A stretch of DNA of 64,000 nucleotides. It comes from Tepidibacter hydrothermalis (GTDB lineage Bacteria; Bacillota; Clostridia; Peptostreptococcales; Peptostreptococcaceae). Positions 56,213 through 64,000 of the stretch are shown here, piece by piece. The DNA lies in contig NZ_CP120733.1 in the NCBI RefSeq assembly GCF_029542625.1, positions 434,001 through 498,000 of the forward strand. Reading direction: 5' to 3'. Both the position numbers and the translations under genes were made by a program. Numbering within the stretch: position 1 is the first letter of the stretch; each line of letters begins with the position of its first letter. The notes beneath the pieces are model-generated. The model had not been told where the DNA came from. It was given only the letters and a program-made list of their open reading frames with translations, and did no database searches.

Positions 56213-58105
56213 TTGGCTAATAATGAATTATTAACGCTGAATGAAATATTCAATAATAAATTATTTAGAATACCTGATTATCAAAGAGGATATGCTTGGG
56301 AAAAATCTCAGCTAGAAGATTTCTGGGAAGATATTATGAACATTAAAGAAGGAAGTAAACATTATACAGGTATTTTAACGGTTGAAGCAGTTCAAAAAGA
56401 TTACATAAGAAATAATGAACAGTGGAAAGAAGATTTGTGGCTATTTGAAAAAGGTTTTAAAGCTTATTATATAATTGATGGGCAGCAAAGATTAACAACT
56501 TCTATTATTTTGATTAATGTAATCTTAGATCAATTTGATGATGAAGATGATATTAATTACGCTGAAAAGAAGGTGTGGCAAGAAAGATTTTTATTCCAAA
56601 AATATAAGGATAAATTTGAATCATTTATATTTGGATATGAAAAAGATAACCCAAGTAATGAATATTTTAAAACCTATGTATTAGGACAAAGATCATTACA
56701 GGCAGATAAATATCCAACTGAAACTCTTTATACAGCTAATTTAAAATATGCTAAAGAATTATTTCAAGAGAAGATTAAAGAAATACCGAAAGAAAAATTA
56801 GAAGTAGTTTTCAATAAAGTTATTAATGGGTTGAAGTTTAATTTTTATGAAATTGATGAAGAACTTGATATATATGTCACTTTTGAGACTATGAATAATA
56901 GAGGAAAACCATTATCAAAATTGGAACTTCTAAAGAACAGATTAATATATTTAACTACATTATTAGATGAAGATGACAATATTAAAGGAAAATTGCGCAA
57001 AGATATCAATGAAGTTTGGAAAACGATCTATGAATATTTGAGGAAGAATATTGAGAGTACTTTAGATGATGACTATTTCTTGAAAAACCATTGGATTATG
57101 TATTTTAAATACGATAGGAAACAATCCAATGCTTTTTCAAATTTCTTACTAAATGAATATTTTACTGCTAAAAGAGTGCTTACGAAAGATAGAGATAATA
57201 AAATAGGATATTTAGAAATTGAAGAGTATATTAGTAGTTTATCTAAAAGTATTAAGGCTTGGTATTATATGCATAATCCAGAAAATCTTAATAAAGATGA
57301 TGAAACAAAAGAGTTATTTAATAAATTCAATAGATTGGGATGGGGTGCATTTGAACCATTACTTTTAGCGTATATGATAAAAGAACATGATGATCAAAAA
57401 TTAAAAGAGTTACTAAAAATCAGTGAGAATTTTATTTTCTTGGTATTCGCAATAAGTAGAAGACAATCTTATACACAAAATAATAATTTTTATAGAATGG
57501 CAAGTTCATTGTATTATGACAAAATGGATATTGATGGAGTTATAGGAGAAATCGATAATCTTATTTATTATGAAACGGAAGAAACTTGGTATGGATGGTA
57601 TGATATAGACAGATTTTTGGATTATATAAAAGAACAATTTAAGAAGGACAGTGGATTTTATAGTTGGAATGGCTTGAAGTACTTTCTATATGAATATGAA
57701 CTATATTTACAAGAAAAAAATAATGAGAGTATTAAGGTTACATGGGAAACTGTTAAAAAACAAAATAGTATAGAACATATTTATCCTCAGGAAGCGAGTA
57801 AAGAATATTGGAGTGAAAAATTTAATGGATATTCTAAAAAGCAAAAAAGCAAGTTACTAAATTCTTTAGGAAATCTTTTATTATTGTCTCAATCTAAGAA
57901 TTCAAAATTACAAAATAATGGATTTGAATTAAAAAAAGAAAAATACAAATTGGGTTCTCATAGCGAAATTGAAGTAGCTGGAAATTCTGATTGGCTGCCA
58001 GAAAAGATTTTAGAAAGAGGAATTAAGCTTTTAGAATTTATGGAGGAAAGATGGGATATAGAAATAGAAGATAAAAAAGAATTACTTGGACTAGAATTTG
58101 TGTAA
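56213..58105 (+). CDS. GmrSD-like DUF262/DUF1524 nuclease
   Basis: 630 residues from TTG 56213 (AAGGGGTGG, 7 bases). N-terminal DUF262 ParB-like domain with PDYQRGYAWEKSQLEDFW and YIIDGQQRLTTSIILINVIL (the DGQQR motif binds NTP). C-terminal DUF1524 HNH-like nuclease with NSIEHIYPQE (~520) and GNLLLLSQSKNSKLQN. This two-domain order is that of GmrSD and the SspE/BrxU group of type IV restriction proteins, which cut modified phage DNA. Likely the nuclease effector of this operon. Confidence 0.88.
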   Translation: MANNELLTLNEIFNNKLFRIPDYQRGYAWEKSQLEDFWEDIMNIKEGSKHYTGILTVEAVQKDYIRNNEQWKEDLWLFEKGFKAYYIIDGQQRLTTSIILINVILDQFDDEDDINYAEKKVWQERFLFQKYKDKFESFIFGYEKDNPSNEYFKTYVLGQRSLQADKYPTETLYTANLKYAKELFQEKIKEIPKEKLEVVFNKVINGLKFNFYEIDEELDIYVTFETMNNRGKPLSKLELLKNRLIYLTTLLDEDDNIKGKLRKDINEVWKTIYEYLRKNIESTLDDDYFLKNHWIMYFKYDRKQSNAFSNFLLNEYFTAKRVLTKDRDNKIGYLEIEEYISSLSKSIKAWYYMHNPENLNKDDETKELFNKFNRLGWGAFEPLLLAYMIKEHDDQKLKELLKISENFIFLVFAISRRQSYTQNNNFYRMASSLYYDKMDIDGVIGEIDNLIYYETEETWYGWYDIDRFLDYIKEQFKKDSGFYSWNGLKYFLYEYELYLQEKNNESIKVTWETVKKQNSIEHIYPQEASKEYWSEKFNGYSKKQKSKLLNSLGNLLLLSQSKNSKLQNNGFELKKEKYKLGSHSEIEVAGNSDWLPEKILERGIKLLEFMEERWDIEIEDKKELLGLEFV

Positions 58106-58119
58106 TATGGAGGAGGGGT

Positions 58120-58341
58120 ATGGAGCTATTATCAAAAATGTTAATTGATTTCACAATGAATGGAGCACTTGAAATATTTATTATTGGAACGACAGCATAT
58201 ATGATTGCTAGATATATTATGAGAGCGGCTAATTATAATTTTGGTATTTGGTTTGGAAGAAAAGGTGGAAAATTGCTTTGGATAGTAATAGCATTGATGA
58301 TTAGTGGTTTATATCATTGTATAAAGGATATGCTTAGTTAG
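58120..58341 (+). CDS. Small membrane protein in WYL operon
   Basis: 73 residues: an N-terminal hydrophobic helix (GALEIFIIGTTAYMIARYIM), a Gly/aromatic loop (YNFGIWFGRKGGK) and a second helix (LLWIVIALMISGLYHCI). Good GGAGGAGGGG site. Not recognised. 14 bases after the nuclease gene. Confidence 0.6.
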   Translation: MELLSKMLIDFTMNGALEIFIIGTTAYMIARYIMRAANYNFGIWFGRKGGKLLWIVIALMISGLYHCIKDMLS

Positions 58342-58392
58342 ATTAGCCAATGAATAGAGAGTGATATTTAAGAAGGAATAGGGGGATGCAAT

Positions 58393-59955
58393 ATGGCTCA
58401 AGAATTTCATAAGTTTAAAAAGTCAATAAAGACTGTAGAAGTAATAATTAATGATGAAAAAGTCAAAATTCCAATATATTACAATTTAAAAACTCATGAA
58501 GAGTACAAGAAAAAATTTAAAGAATCCCATGATTATAAGGAATCTTTTTTTACTATGCTATTTGATATGATTAAATCAGATTGGAAATTTATAAATGAAA
58601 AACAGCCAATGAATATAAAAAAAGAGGATTTGCAGGGATTATCCCAAGAAAATATATGTGAAATAGTGGATATTATTTTAAAAGAAAGCGGATATTTTAA
58701 TCAACTTAAAGAAGTCTTTTTAAATGAAGAAAAATCTTGCTTTGAGAAATTTCATGTTTTGCACCAAAAGGAAACAGAAGAGAGTAGAAAACAAATAGAA
58801 AAAATAACAAAATTAACAAACAAGATGCATAAAAATTTTTCAAACATTTATTCTCCAATCATGCCGCAGCTAGATAGAATAATGCAGATACAAAATAGCT
58901 TAGCTTGGATAAATGAACATCATGAGAATATTATAAGAATGAATGAAGTATTTAATAACAATATTGCAAGCACGATTGAAGCTACTAAGATTCATCATAT
59001 GAATTTTGACTACGCTCATACTGCCTTGATTGCTGCAAGTCAATCTATTTCACCTTCAATCCAAGGTGTTTTGGGGAATGTAAATAAATTGAATGAAATA
59101 TTGAATCCACCCGTTTTACAATCTTTAAGAAACTCTATGATACATAGTCCAGCAATAGTAAAAGCAATAGCGCAGCAGCAAAATCTATTTAATAATGCAA
59201 TAATGAATTTTGAAAGAATTTTTGAATATCAAGATAGAATCAGAGAATTTACAGGATTAACAGAAGAATTATCTAGAAGGATAAGACCATTTTTAATAGA
59301 TATAAGTACGATAAAGGTTGGAAGATATTATGTAAAAGAGCATTTGAAGAAAAAGATTAAAAAATTATATGATCTAGGATGGTGTATTGGAAATTCTATA
59401 CTAGAAGAATTGATTGAAGAGATTTATGGCAATCAAGTTGTATTAAAAGATGAAGAAATCGATAAGATTATCGTTGCTTACTTTGATAAAAATAATTATG
59501 AAGCTTTAGACAATATGTGTTTGAATTGGGCTGAATTTTCTTATCTTGATCCTTTTAAGAAGCAGTGTAATGATGCTATTAATCATTATAAAATGGGAAC
59601 ATACTGGACAGGTGTAGATGCGTTTACTGCTATCATGGAAGGAATGATAAGAAATTTTGCTAGAGAAAGATATAATATTTTTGAAAGAAGTATTTGGCAA
59701 TATTTGAAACCATTGAAGAGGGAAACTAAAGAACTAGAGGATTTTGTTTCTAAATATTTCTTTCAACAATTTAATACTTTTTACGATAGTTTTGAACCAG
59801 AAGAAGAGGGGGTAACTTCTGATTTCAATAGAAATAAAATAAAACATGGGATTGCATTTGATTATGATAAAAAAGAATATGCTTTGAAATTAATTCTGAT
59901 GATGAATGATATTATTGCTATTATTTCTTCAATTAGCGAATTGGAAGTAGCATAA
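58393..59955 (+). CDS. Unknown protein with long helical middle and HEPN-like C-terminus
   Basis: 520 residues. N-terminal ~120 residues globular, then a helical/coiled-coil middle (~125-320), then a C-terminal part with TGVDAFTAIMEGMIRNFARE and FNRNKIKHGIAFDYDKKEYA (~478-495). The R-N-K-I-K-H stretch fits the R-x4-H motif of HEPN RNases, and the surrounding helices fit that fold. If right, it is an RNase or structural HEPN partner in a defence operon. The assignment rests on this motif only. Confidence 0.55.
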   Translation: MAQEFHKFKKSIKTVEVIINDEKVKIPIYYNLKTHEEYKKKFKESHDYKESFFTMLFDMIKSDWKFINEKQPMNIKKEDLQGLSQENICEIVDIILKESGYFNQLKEVFLNEEKSCFEKFHVLHQKETEESRKQIEKITKLTNKMHKNFSNIYSPIMPQLDRIMQIQNSLAWINEHHENIIRMNEVFNNNIASTIEATKIHHMNFDYAHTALIAASQSISPSIQGVLGNVNKLNEILNPPVLQSLRNSMIHSPAIVKAIAQQQNLFNNAIMNFERIFEYQDRIREFTGLTEELSRRIRPFLIDISTIKVGRYYVKEHLKKKIKKLYDLGWCIGNSILEELIEEIYGNQVVLKDEEIDKIIVAYFDKNNYEALDNMCLNWAEFSYLDPFKKQCNDAINHYKMGTYWTGVDAFTAIMEGMIRNFARERYNIFERSIWQYLKPLKRETKELEDFVSKYFFQQFNTFYDSFEPEEEGVTSDFNRNKIKHGIAFDYDKKEYALKLILMMNDIIAIISSISELEVA

Positions 59956-59969
59956 AAAGGGGGATAATC

Positions 59970-60173
59970 ATGAAATTTGGGATAAGAAAACCTAGCTTGA
60001 AAAAGAGAATATCAGCAAGAACAAGTCTTAAAAGACAAATAGTTCATAGAGCAGGACTAAAAATGCCTAGAGGATATGGTTGGCTTAAAAATCCTAAAAA
60101 ATATGCTTATAACAAAGTTTATAATAAAACATCTTTTGATATTTTCAAATTGATTAAAAGTTTGTTTAAGTAG
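59970..60173 (+). CDS. Small basic conserved mobile-element protein
   Basis: 67 residues with high Lys/Arg content (PSLKKRISARTSLKRQIVHR) and a KNPKKYAYNKVYNKTSFDIF tail that I associate with small proteins found on many Firmicute mobile elements and phages. Function unknown; nucleic-acid binding is plausible. GGGGGA site upstream. Confidence 0.6.
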   Translation: MKFGIRKPSLKKRISARTSLKRQIVHRAGLKMPRGYGWLKNPKKYAYNKVYNKTSFDIFKLIKSLFK

Positions 60174-60183
60174 GAGTGAGAAA

Positions 60184-60765
60184 ATGGCTATTAAATATAA
60201 GATTTGTCCTAAATGTGGCTCTAAAGATGTTTTGAAAATAGTATATGGTATGCCAAGTTATGAATTATTCAAAGAAGCTGAAAAGGGGAAAATAAAATTA
60301 GGTGGTTGTATGATTGCGGTAGAAAATAATCCTGAATATGCATGTAATGATTGTGAATACGAGTGGAATAGACAAGAGATTATTGATAAAGAATATAAAT
60401 CAATTGAAAAACTTAAGGCGTCTATAGGTGGCTATTTTGGTCCAGAATATAATATAGAGATTAATTTGAAAGAAGGGTATTTTGAGTGGACGGGGAAAGA
60501 AAATCAGACGGCTGTAGCAGAATGTGTAAAAGATAACCTTAGTGAAAGTGAGATTTTTGATATTATTGATAAAATTAAAATGATAGATTTACTGAATTGG
60601 AAAAGAAAATTTATTAATTTGGAAATAATGGATGGTACATGTTGGAGCATTGAAATATTTAAAAATAAAAAATCAATAAGAATTCAAGGTGCAAATGATT
60701 ATCCTGAAGAATGGAATTTGTTTTGCGAACTGATAAAAGATGTATCAGAGAAATCATTTGAATAA
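60184..60765 (+). CDS. Zinc-ribbon protein, unknown
   Basis: 193 residues. N-terminal zinc ribbon with two Cys pairs (ICPKCGSKDVLK; YACNDCEYEWNRQ) separated by ~40 residues, then an alpha/beta domain. GGAGTGAG upstream of ATG. 10 bases after the preceding gene. Not recognised beyond the zinc ribbon. Confidence 0.65.
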   Translation: MAIKYKICPKCGSKDVLKIVYGMPSYELFKEAEKGKIKLGGCMIAVENNPEYACNDCEYEWNRQEIIDKEYKSIEKLKASIGGYFGPEYNIEINLKEGYFEWTGKENQTAVAECVKDNLSESEIFDIIDKIKMIDLLNWKRKFINLEIMDGTCWSIEIFKNKKSIRIQGANDYPEEWNLFCELIKDVSEKSFE

Positions 60766-60784
60766 TGGAGGCGAAATACAATAA

Positions 60785-61108
60785 TTGGAAATGCATATAA
60801 AGAATTTATTAATCGCAGAATCAACTTATGTAGATTTTAAAGTTTCATTAGAAACAGTAAAGCCTAAAAGCTGGCTTAAAACAGTTGTTGCATTTGCCAA
60901 TGGGATTGGTGAAAGAATATTATTTGGAGTAGATGATGATCGTAATATTGTAGGACTTGAAGATATTCATGGAGATGCAGAGAAAATAAGTAATCTAATA
61001 AAAACTAAAATAGATCAAATACTAATGTTTGAATTAAAGCCTGTTACAATTGATAAAAAACATATTCTCGCTTTTTTAAGTATCCTTTTAAAGAATTTCT
61101 TTAACTAA
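60785..61108 (+). pseudogene. Truncated AlbA_2 (Schlafen-type) domain gene
   Basis: 107 residues from TTG 60785. IAESTYVDFKVSLETVKPKS, KTVVAFANGIGERILFGVDD and the following helix match the N-terminal AlbA_2 domain of Schlafen-AlbA proteins, which normally run to ~400 residues or more. After KKHILAF the sequence becomes an unrelated SILLKNFFN and stops. The 3' part is lost, probably by rearrangement at the element end. The ~45-base gap downstream then reaches an unrelated gene. Confidence 0.7.
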
Positions 61109-61132
61109 TTGTAGCATATAAAAAGTAAAAAG

Positions 61133-61158
61133 AAAGTTGAAAAAAAAATCAACTTTTT
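61133..61158. terminator. Bidirectional terminator between operon end and ald-like gene
   Basis: AAAGTTGA and TCAACTTT arms around a run of A residues, with T residues following on both strands. Confidence 0.75.
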
Positions 61159-62263
61159 AAGCGTGTTTCTTCGGCCACAAAGCTTTACCATGAGCTTTGA
61201 AATACTCGATTTGACTTCTCTTTAAAATTCGTTCTTGTTGAGATGCTGATTCAAATACCACGTGTTCAAAGCCCCTGTTCTTAATAAGCCTCATAAATGG
61301 AATCAATTGCTTCCCATAATGCTCCATAGACTTCTTAGGATGTACGCCTGGCCAAGCATTACAACTTACCACTACGCGTCTATGGGTTGTGTCAACTCCC
61401 TTTGGAATGGTCTTGTAAATCGAATCTCCCGAGTATATGACGTATTTGTCCAAAGTACCTGTTGGAATTCCCTCGAAGCCTTTCACTTGTATCGGATTCA
61501 AGTATTCATCATATGGATCTGCCGTTAAATCTAATATTACACTTTCAAGAGGTAACTCCCCCAATGTCTTGTTATCTAAAATATGCTTTGTCGTATCGAC
61601 TCTAGATGTAGCATCCACTAAAATATCTGTTTCATTTAATATTGCCTTTAGAGCTGTCTCATTATTGATGAGACTTCTAGTTAGTACAGTAATAGAGAGT
61701 CCTTCTGGATACTTCAATGTGTTGCTTAAGTTCTTAAAGGCCTTAATGGCTTTTAAGCCAACTTCACCAACTCCGATAATGGAAACATGAATCGTAGAAG
61801 TTTTAGAGCGTATTCTCATGAGTTCCTTCAAAGCTACTTCTGCACCGTTAAATGCTGTACCGTAGTAATCCACAATGTGACGAATTCCAAAATCATCTAT
61901 CATACCATCCATTGAAAAAGCGATAATCCCTTGTTTTTCTAATAACTTGTTTCGAATTGGTCTCGTATCATAATGTAGCATGGATAGTAAAATGGCACCT
62001 TTTTTCATTCGCGTGATTTGATCTTTTTCAGGTGCCCTAAGAACTGTGACAAAATCTTTTGTGTAAGCTTCTTTATTGGAAACAAAATGAATATGAGGAC
62101 AAGCATCCAAGTAATTCATGACATTGAATCCCATACCCGAACCATACCCTTCTTCTAAGAAAAGCTCAATATCTTTCATCTTACTTAGTTTTTAAAAAAA
62201 GGCTGGTGTAAAGTCACGTTTTTCTTCTCTTTCTTTGTGCATACGTGGAAATGAAAGTTGCAT
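61157..62263 (-). pseudogene. Alanine-dehydrogenase-like gene with early in-frame stop
   Basis: On the minus strand a start at 62263 (AAGAGGAGG upstream) opens MQLSFPRMHKEREEKRDFTP, then a TAA at 62194-62192 interrupts PAFF-stop-KLSK, and the same frame runs to 61157. The long part (340 residues from ATG 62179) is a complete-looking AlaDh/PNT-type dehydrogenase: SMLHYDTRPIRNKL, Rossmann motif VSIIGVGEVGLKAIKAF, ILDLTADPYDEYLNP, GIPTGTLDKYV and RRVVVSCNAWPGVHP. The stop is next to T7/A5 runs, so one substitution (AAA to TAA) explains it. Base composition is visibly richer in G+C than the neighbours, suggesting transfer. Substrate uncertain. Confidence 0.75.
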
Positions 62264-62639
62264 ATGATTCCTCCTCTTAAGTTTTTCTATGCAGAAATAA
62301 ATACCTTATAATTAAACCTAAATTCTATGTCAAATCTAAATTACCTTCATTTGTGATTAAATTGCGAAGAATTCAGGAAGTTTCTTTTACATTGTACCAT
62401 TTTTAACATCGCCTTTCAATAAAAACAGTGATTGTTATTATGACTTCTGAATATTCCATATGACTAACAGACCTCGTAGCAAATACAAAAGACAACACAT
62501 TTGTATTCTATTACATTTACTTAACGCAAATATTTTTATGAAAGCTTCATAATCACATACCTTGCAGTCTTTAGTATTTTGTCAGTAAGAAAAACATACT
62601 TTAAATCGGAAGGTCTTTATTTGCTGTCTATATTTTGAA
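62264..62639. other. Intergenic stretch without supported genes
   Basis: About 375 bases between the divergent ald-like gene and the IS1182 remnant. It should hold the ald promoter; beyond that I see no ORF, repeat or RNA structure I can support. Confidence 0.5.
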
Positions 62640-62888
62640 ATGCTTAAGAAATCAAATCTGAACAGTAAAATAGATTGTACGAAAGCATCATCATTTGAAA
62701 AGAGAGAGTATTTCAAAAAACGTGCTAAGCAATGTTACATGATTAAGGCAAAAGATAGTGAACTTAAACACCAGCACGGCTATGATGTAGCAACTTAGTC
62801 GGGCTTAATTAGCATGCAAATGCAAGAAACACTATCAATCTTTACGGTAAATATAAAGAGACTTATTAAGTTAAAAAGCATAAAATAA
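62640..62888 (+). pseudogene. IS1182-type transposase, C-terminal remnant
   Basis: 83 codons in one frame with an internal TAG. Reading through it gives KKRAKQCYMIKAKDSELKHQ, HGYDVAT-stop-SGLISMQMQ and FTVNIKRLIKL, which is the very C-terminus of IS1182-family transposases. The rest of the transposase is missing. Followed by its hairpin. Confidence 0.7.
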
Positions 62889-62913
62889 GGAGATTACTTC
62901 TTTATTGAAAAAG

Positions 62914-62962
62914 AAAAAGCATGAAATATTCGAAATTTTATCGAATATTTCATGCTTTTTTT
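62914..62962. terminator. Hairpin downstream of the IS1182 remnant
   Basis: AAAAAGCATGAAATATTCGA and its perfect complement around AATTTTA: a 20-bp stem with A and T runs on the two sides. Typical of IS1182 element ends. Confidence 0.8.
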
Positions 62963-62984
62963 AGTATTAGATACAAGTTCACTT

Positions 62985-63400
62985 AAAAAAGATTTTCTTT
63001 TTCAATGGATTCGCATTGGCATGGTTTTTTTGAACAACCTGCCATGCTCTTATGAAAAAGCAAGTGTTTTTAATACTTTTGTTTTTGAGTACCCCCCTAT
63101 TGATTCATGTATTTGCAATTTCTACTTTATTTTTTATAGTTATTTTCTTTTTAAAAAAGGTCTTTAAGGATTGCTATCTCGAGGTCTTTTTCATCAAGTA
63201 ACTTTTTTAAAGTAACGTTTTCTGCCTCAATAGCTTTTATATGCGTAGCATTATTCGCTTTCGTTTTTTTATGAACAGTATTTTGCTTTTTAGGGTTTTT
63301 AAATTCTCTGACTCATCTGCTTAACATATTTGCAGACAATTCATATTGTCTTGCAAATAATGAAGTAGTTCCTGTTTCTATTGTTTCTTTATTTTAATAA
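62985..63400 (-). pseudogene. IS3-type transposase OrfA/OrfB remnant
   Basis: On the minus strand the frame reads TGTTSLFARQYELSANMLSR-stop-VREFKNPKKQ and then ENVTLKKLLDEKDLEIAIL, a classical OrfA HTH plus leucine-zipper with the invariant W codon (TGG) changed to TGA. Below ~63165 the sequence decays through further stops into what may be the start of OrfB. Not functional. Confidence 0.65.
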
Positions 63401-63930
63401 TATTCTTTAGCTTTTATTATATAATTGTTATATGGGATATTTATAAAGCTATATCTTCCTTCTTCATCACATAGTGTATATTTGACTGGAATAAGTTTTT
63501 GATCTTCTTCAATTCTAAATAAAACTACTAGAGCATTAGGAATTACTTTTCCTGTATTATCTGTAATTAGTCCAGTGATTTTAGTGGAAACTTCTTTCTT
63601 AATAAGTGTTATATCTATATTTAAAATTTTAGCAGCTTCAATAATTTGAATATGTTTATTATAGGTATTAAAATTTGGATTATTTATAAGCATTAGATAT
63701 TTTCCTTTTGAGATATTGGAAAAAACGAATTGACCATATTTATTTGAAATTGTGCTTTTATAGATATATTTGTGATTAGAACAACAAATTTTTAGTAAGT
63801 ATACAATAATCCCTTCTAAAGGAGAACTAAATTTATCCGTTAAATGACCAGAAATTAAAGTTTTGGTTGATATTGGTAGTTTTGTTAAAGAAATATTGTA
63901 TTTAAATTTTTGTAACTGTTCAGCTACCAT
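63394..63930 (-). CDS. Carboxypeptidase-regulatory/Cna-B-like two-domain protein, probably truncated
   Basis: 178 residues from ATG 63930. Two consecutive beta-sandwich repeats: LISGHLTDKFSSPLEGIIVY ... NKYGQFVFSNISKGKYLMLI, and KITGLITDNTGKVIPNALVV ... DEEGRYSFINIPYNNYIIKA. They match carboxypeptidase-like regulatory domains. No signal peptide, no sortase motif. It ends abruptly at EYY where the IS3 remnant begins, so the 3' end was probably replaced by the insertion. Its ligand is unknown. Confidence 0.7.
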   Translation of the reverse strand: MVAEQLQKFKYNISLTKLPISTKTLISGHLTDKFSSPLEGIIVYLLKICCSNHKYIYKSTISNKYGQFVFSNISKGKYLMLINNPNFNTYNKHIQIIEAAKILNIDITLIKKEVSTKITGLITDNTGKVIPNALVVLFRIEEDQKLIPVKYTLCDEEGRYSFINIPYNNYIIKAKEYY

Positions 63931-64000
63931 AATTACCTTTGCATTATAGCATGCTATAAATGAATTTATTGTAAAATATAGTAGATAAAAAGAAATTTGT

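Larger units (their letters stand above)
8025..61108. mobile_element. Integrative and conjugative element (right end uncertain)
   Basis: It contains partition (ParA/ParB), DNA-processing (primase, MobC, relaxase, oriT-like hairpins), coupling (VirD4) and mating-channel genes (VirB2-like, VirB6, PrgI, VirB4, NlpC/P60 hydrolase, Tad-type ATPase and membrane genes), nearly all on the plus strand. Cargo includes an Abi-type pair, an ATPase-Toprim pair, a type I restriction system and a WYL-controlled operon. The left end is at rlmD. The right end is set here at the last plus-strand cargo gene, which is truncated. No integrase or serine recombinase gene was found, so the element either extends past the window or has lost that end. 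Confidence 0.75.

Noticed and set aside
1-64000. CRISPR arrays, tRNA or rRNA genes
   Set aside because: No regularly spaced direct repeats and no cloverleaf or rRNA sequence was recognised on reading both strands; a tRNAscan or CRISPR search would be decisive.

Overview
The window comes from a low-GC, AT-rich Gram-positive anaerobe. Strong Shine-Dalgarno sites, frequent TTG/GTG starts, a pyruvate kinase with a C-terminal PEP-utilizer domain, a Na+-symporter paired with a MetS-like micro-protein, and a probable selenoprotein all fit a clostridial (Peptostreptococcaceae-like) host. No species is assigned.

1-8048 is chromosome: the 3' end of pyruvate kinase, a TetR regulator, a dCache chemoreceptor, an SNF-family transporter with its 31-residue partner, an unknown membrane protein, a ~200 bp imperfect inverted repeat, and rlmD. 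From the 3' end of rlmD to about 61.1 kb the window holds a large conjugative element (ICE). Its plus-strand backbone starts with parA/parB under an XRE repressor with twin operators. It continues with a 2175-residue methylase-helicase (carrying an overlapping TnpV gene in another frame), a RadC-like JAB protein, a toprim primase, an oriT-like region, MobC and relaxase. Then come the coupling protein VirD4 and a long transfer operon that mixes VirB2/VirB6/PrgI/VirB4 genes with a full Tad/Flp set (prepilin peptidase, CpaB, CpaE, CpaF, TadB, TadC, TadE-like).

Cargo is threaded through this backbone: an XRE-Abi_C pair, a cupin, a chemoreceptor, a toxin-like fragment, a selenocysteine-containing Fe-S metallochaperone-like protein that standard ORF calling misses (36456-36953), and an ATPase-Toprim pair (AbiL/PARIS/OLD-like) with its own promoter between two VirB4-type genes. 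After the transfer genes come a type I restriction system (hsdR intact, hsdM frameshifted, hsdS split by a 1.47 kb IS3-family element) and a tightly packed operon of about nine genes with a WYL regulator, a GmrSD-like DUF262/DUF1524 nuclease and a HEPN-like protein, ending in a truncated AlbA-domain gene.

61.1-64 kb is a patchwork of debris: an alanine-dehydrogenase-like gene with an early stop codon, an IS1182-type transposase tail, an IS3-type OrfA remnant, and a Cna-B/carboxypeptidase-regulatory-like protein. I found no integrase and no second att copy, so the right end of the ICE is either outside the window or lost. No tRNA, rRNA or CRISPR array was recognised.
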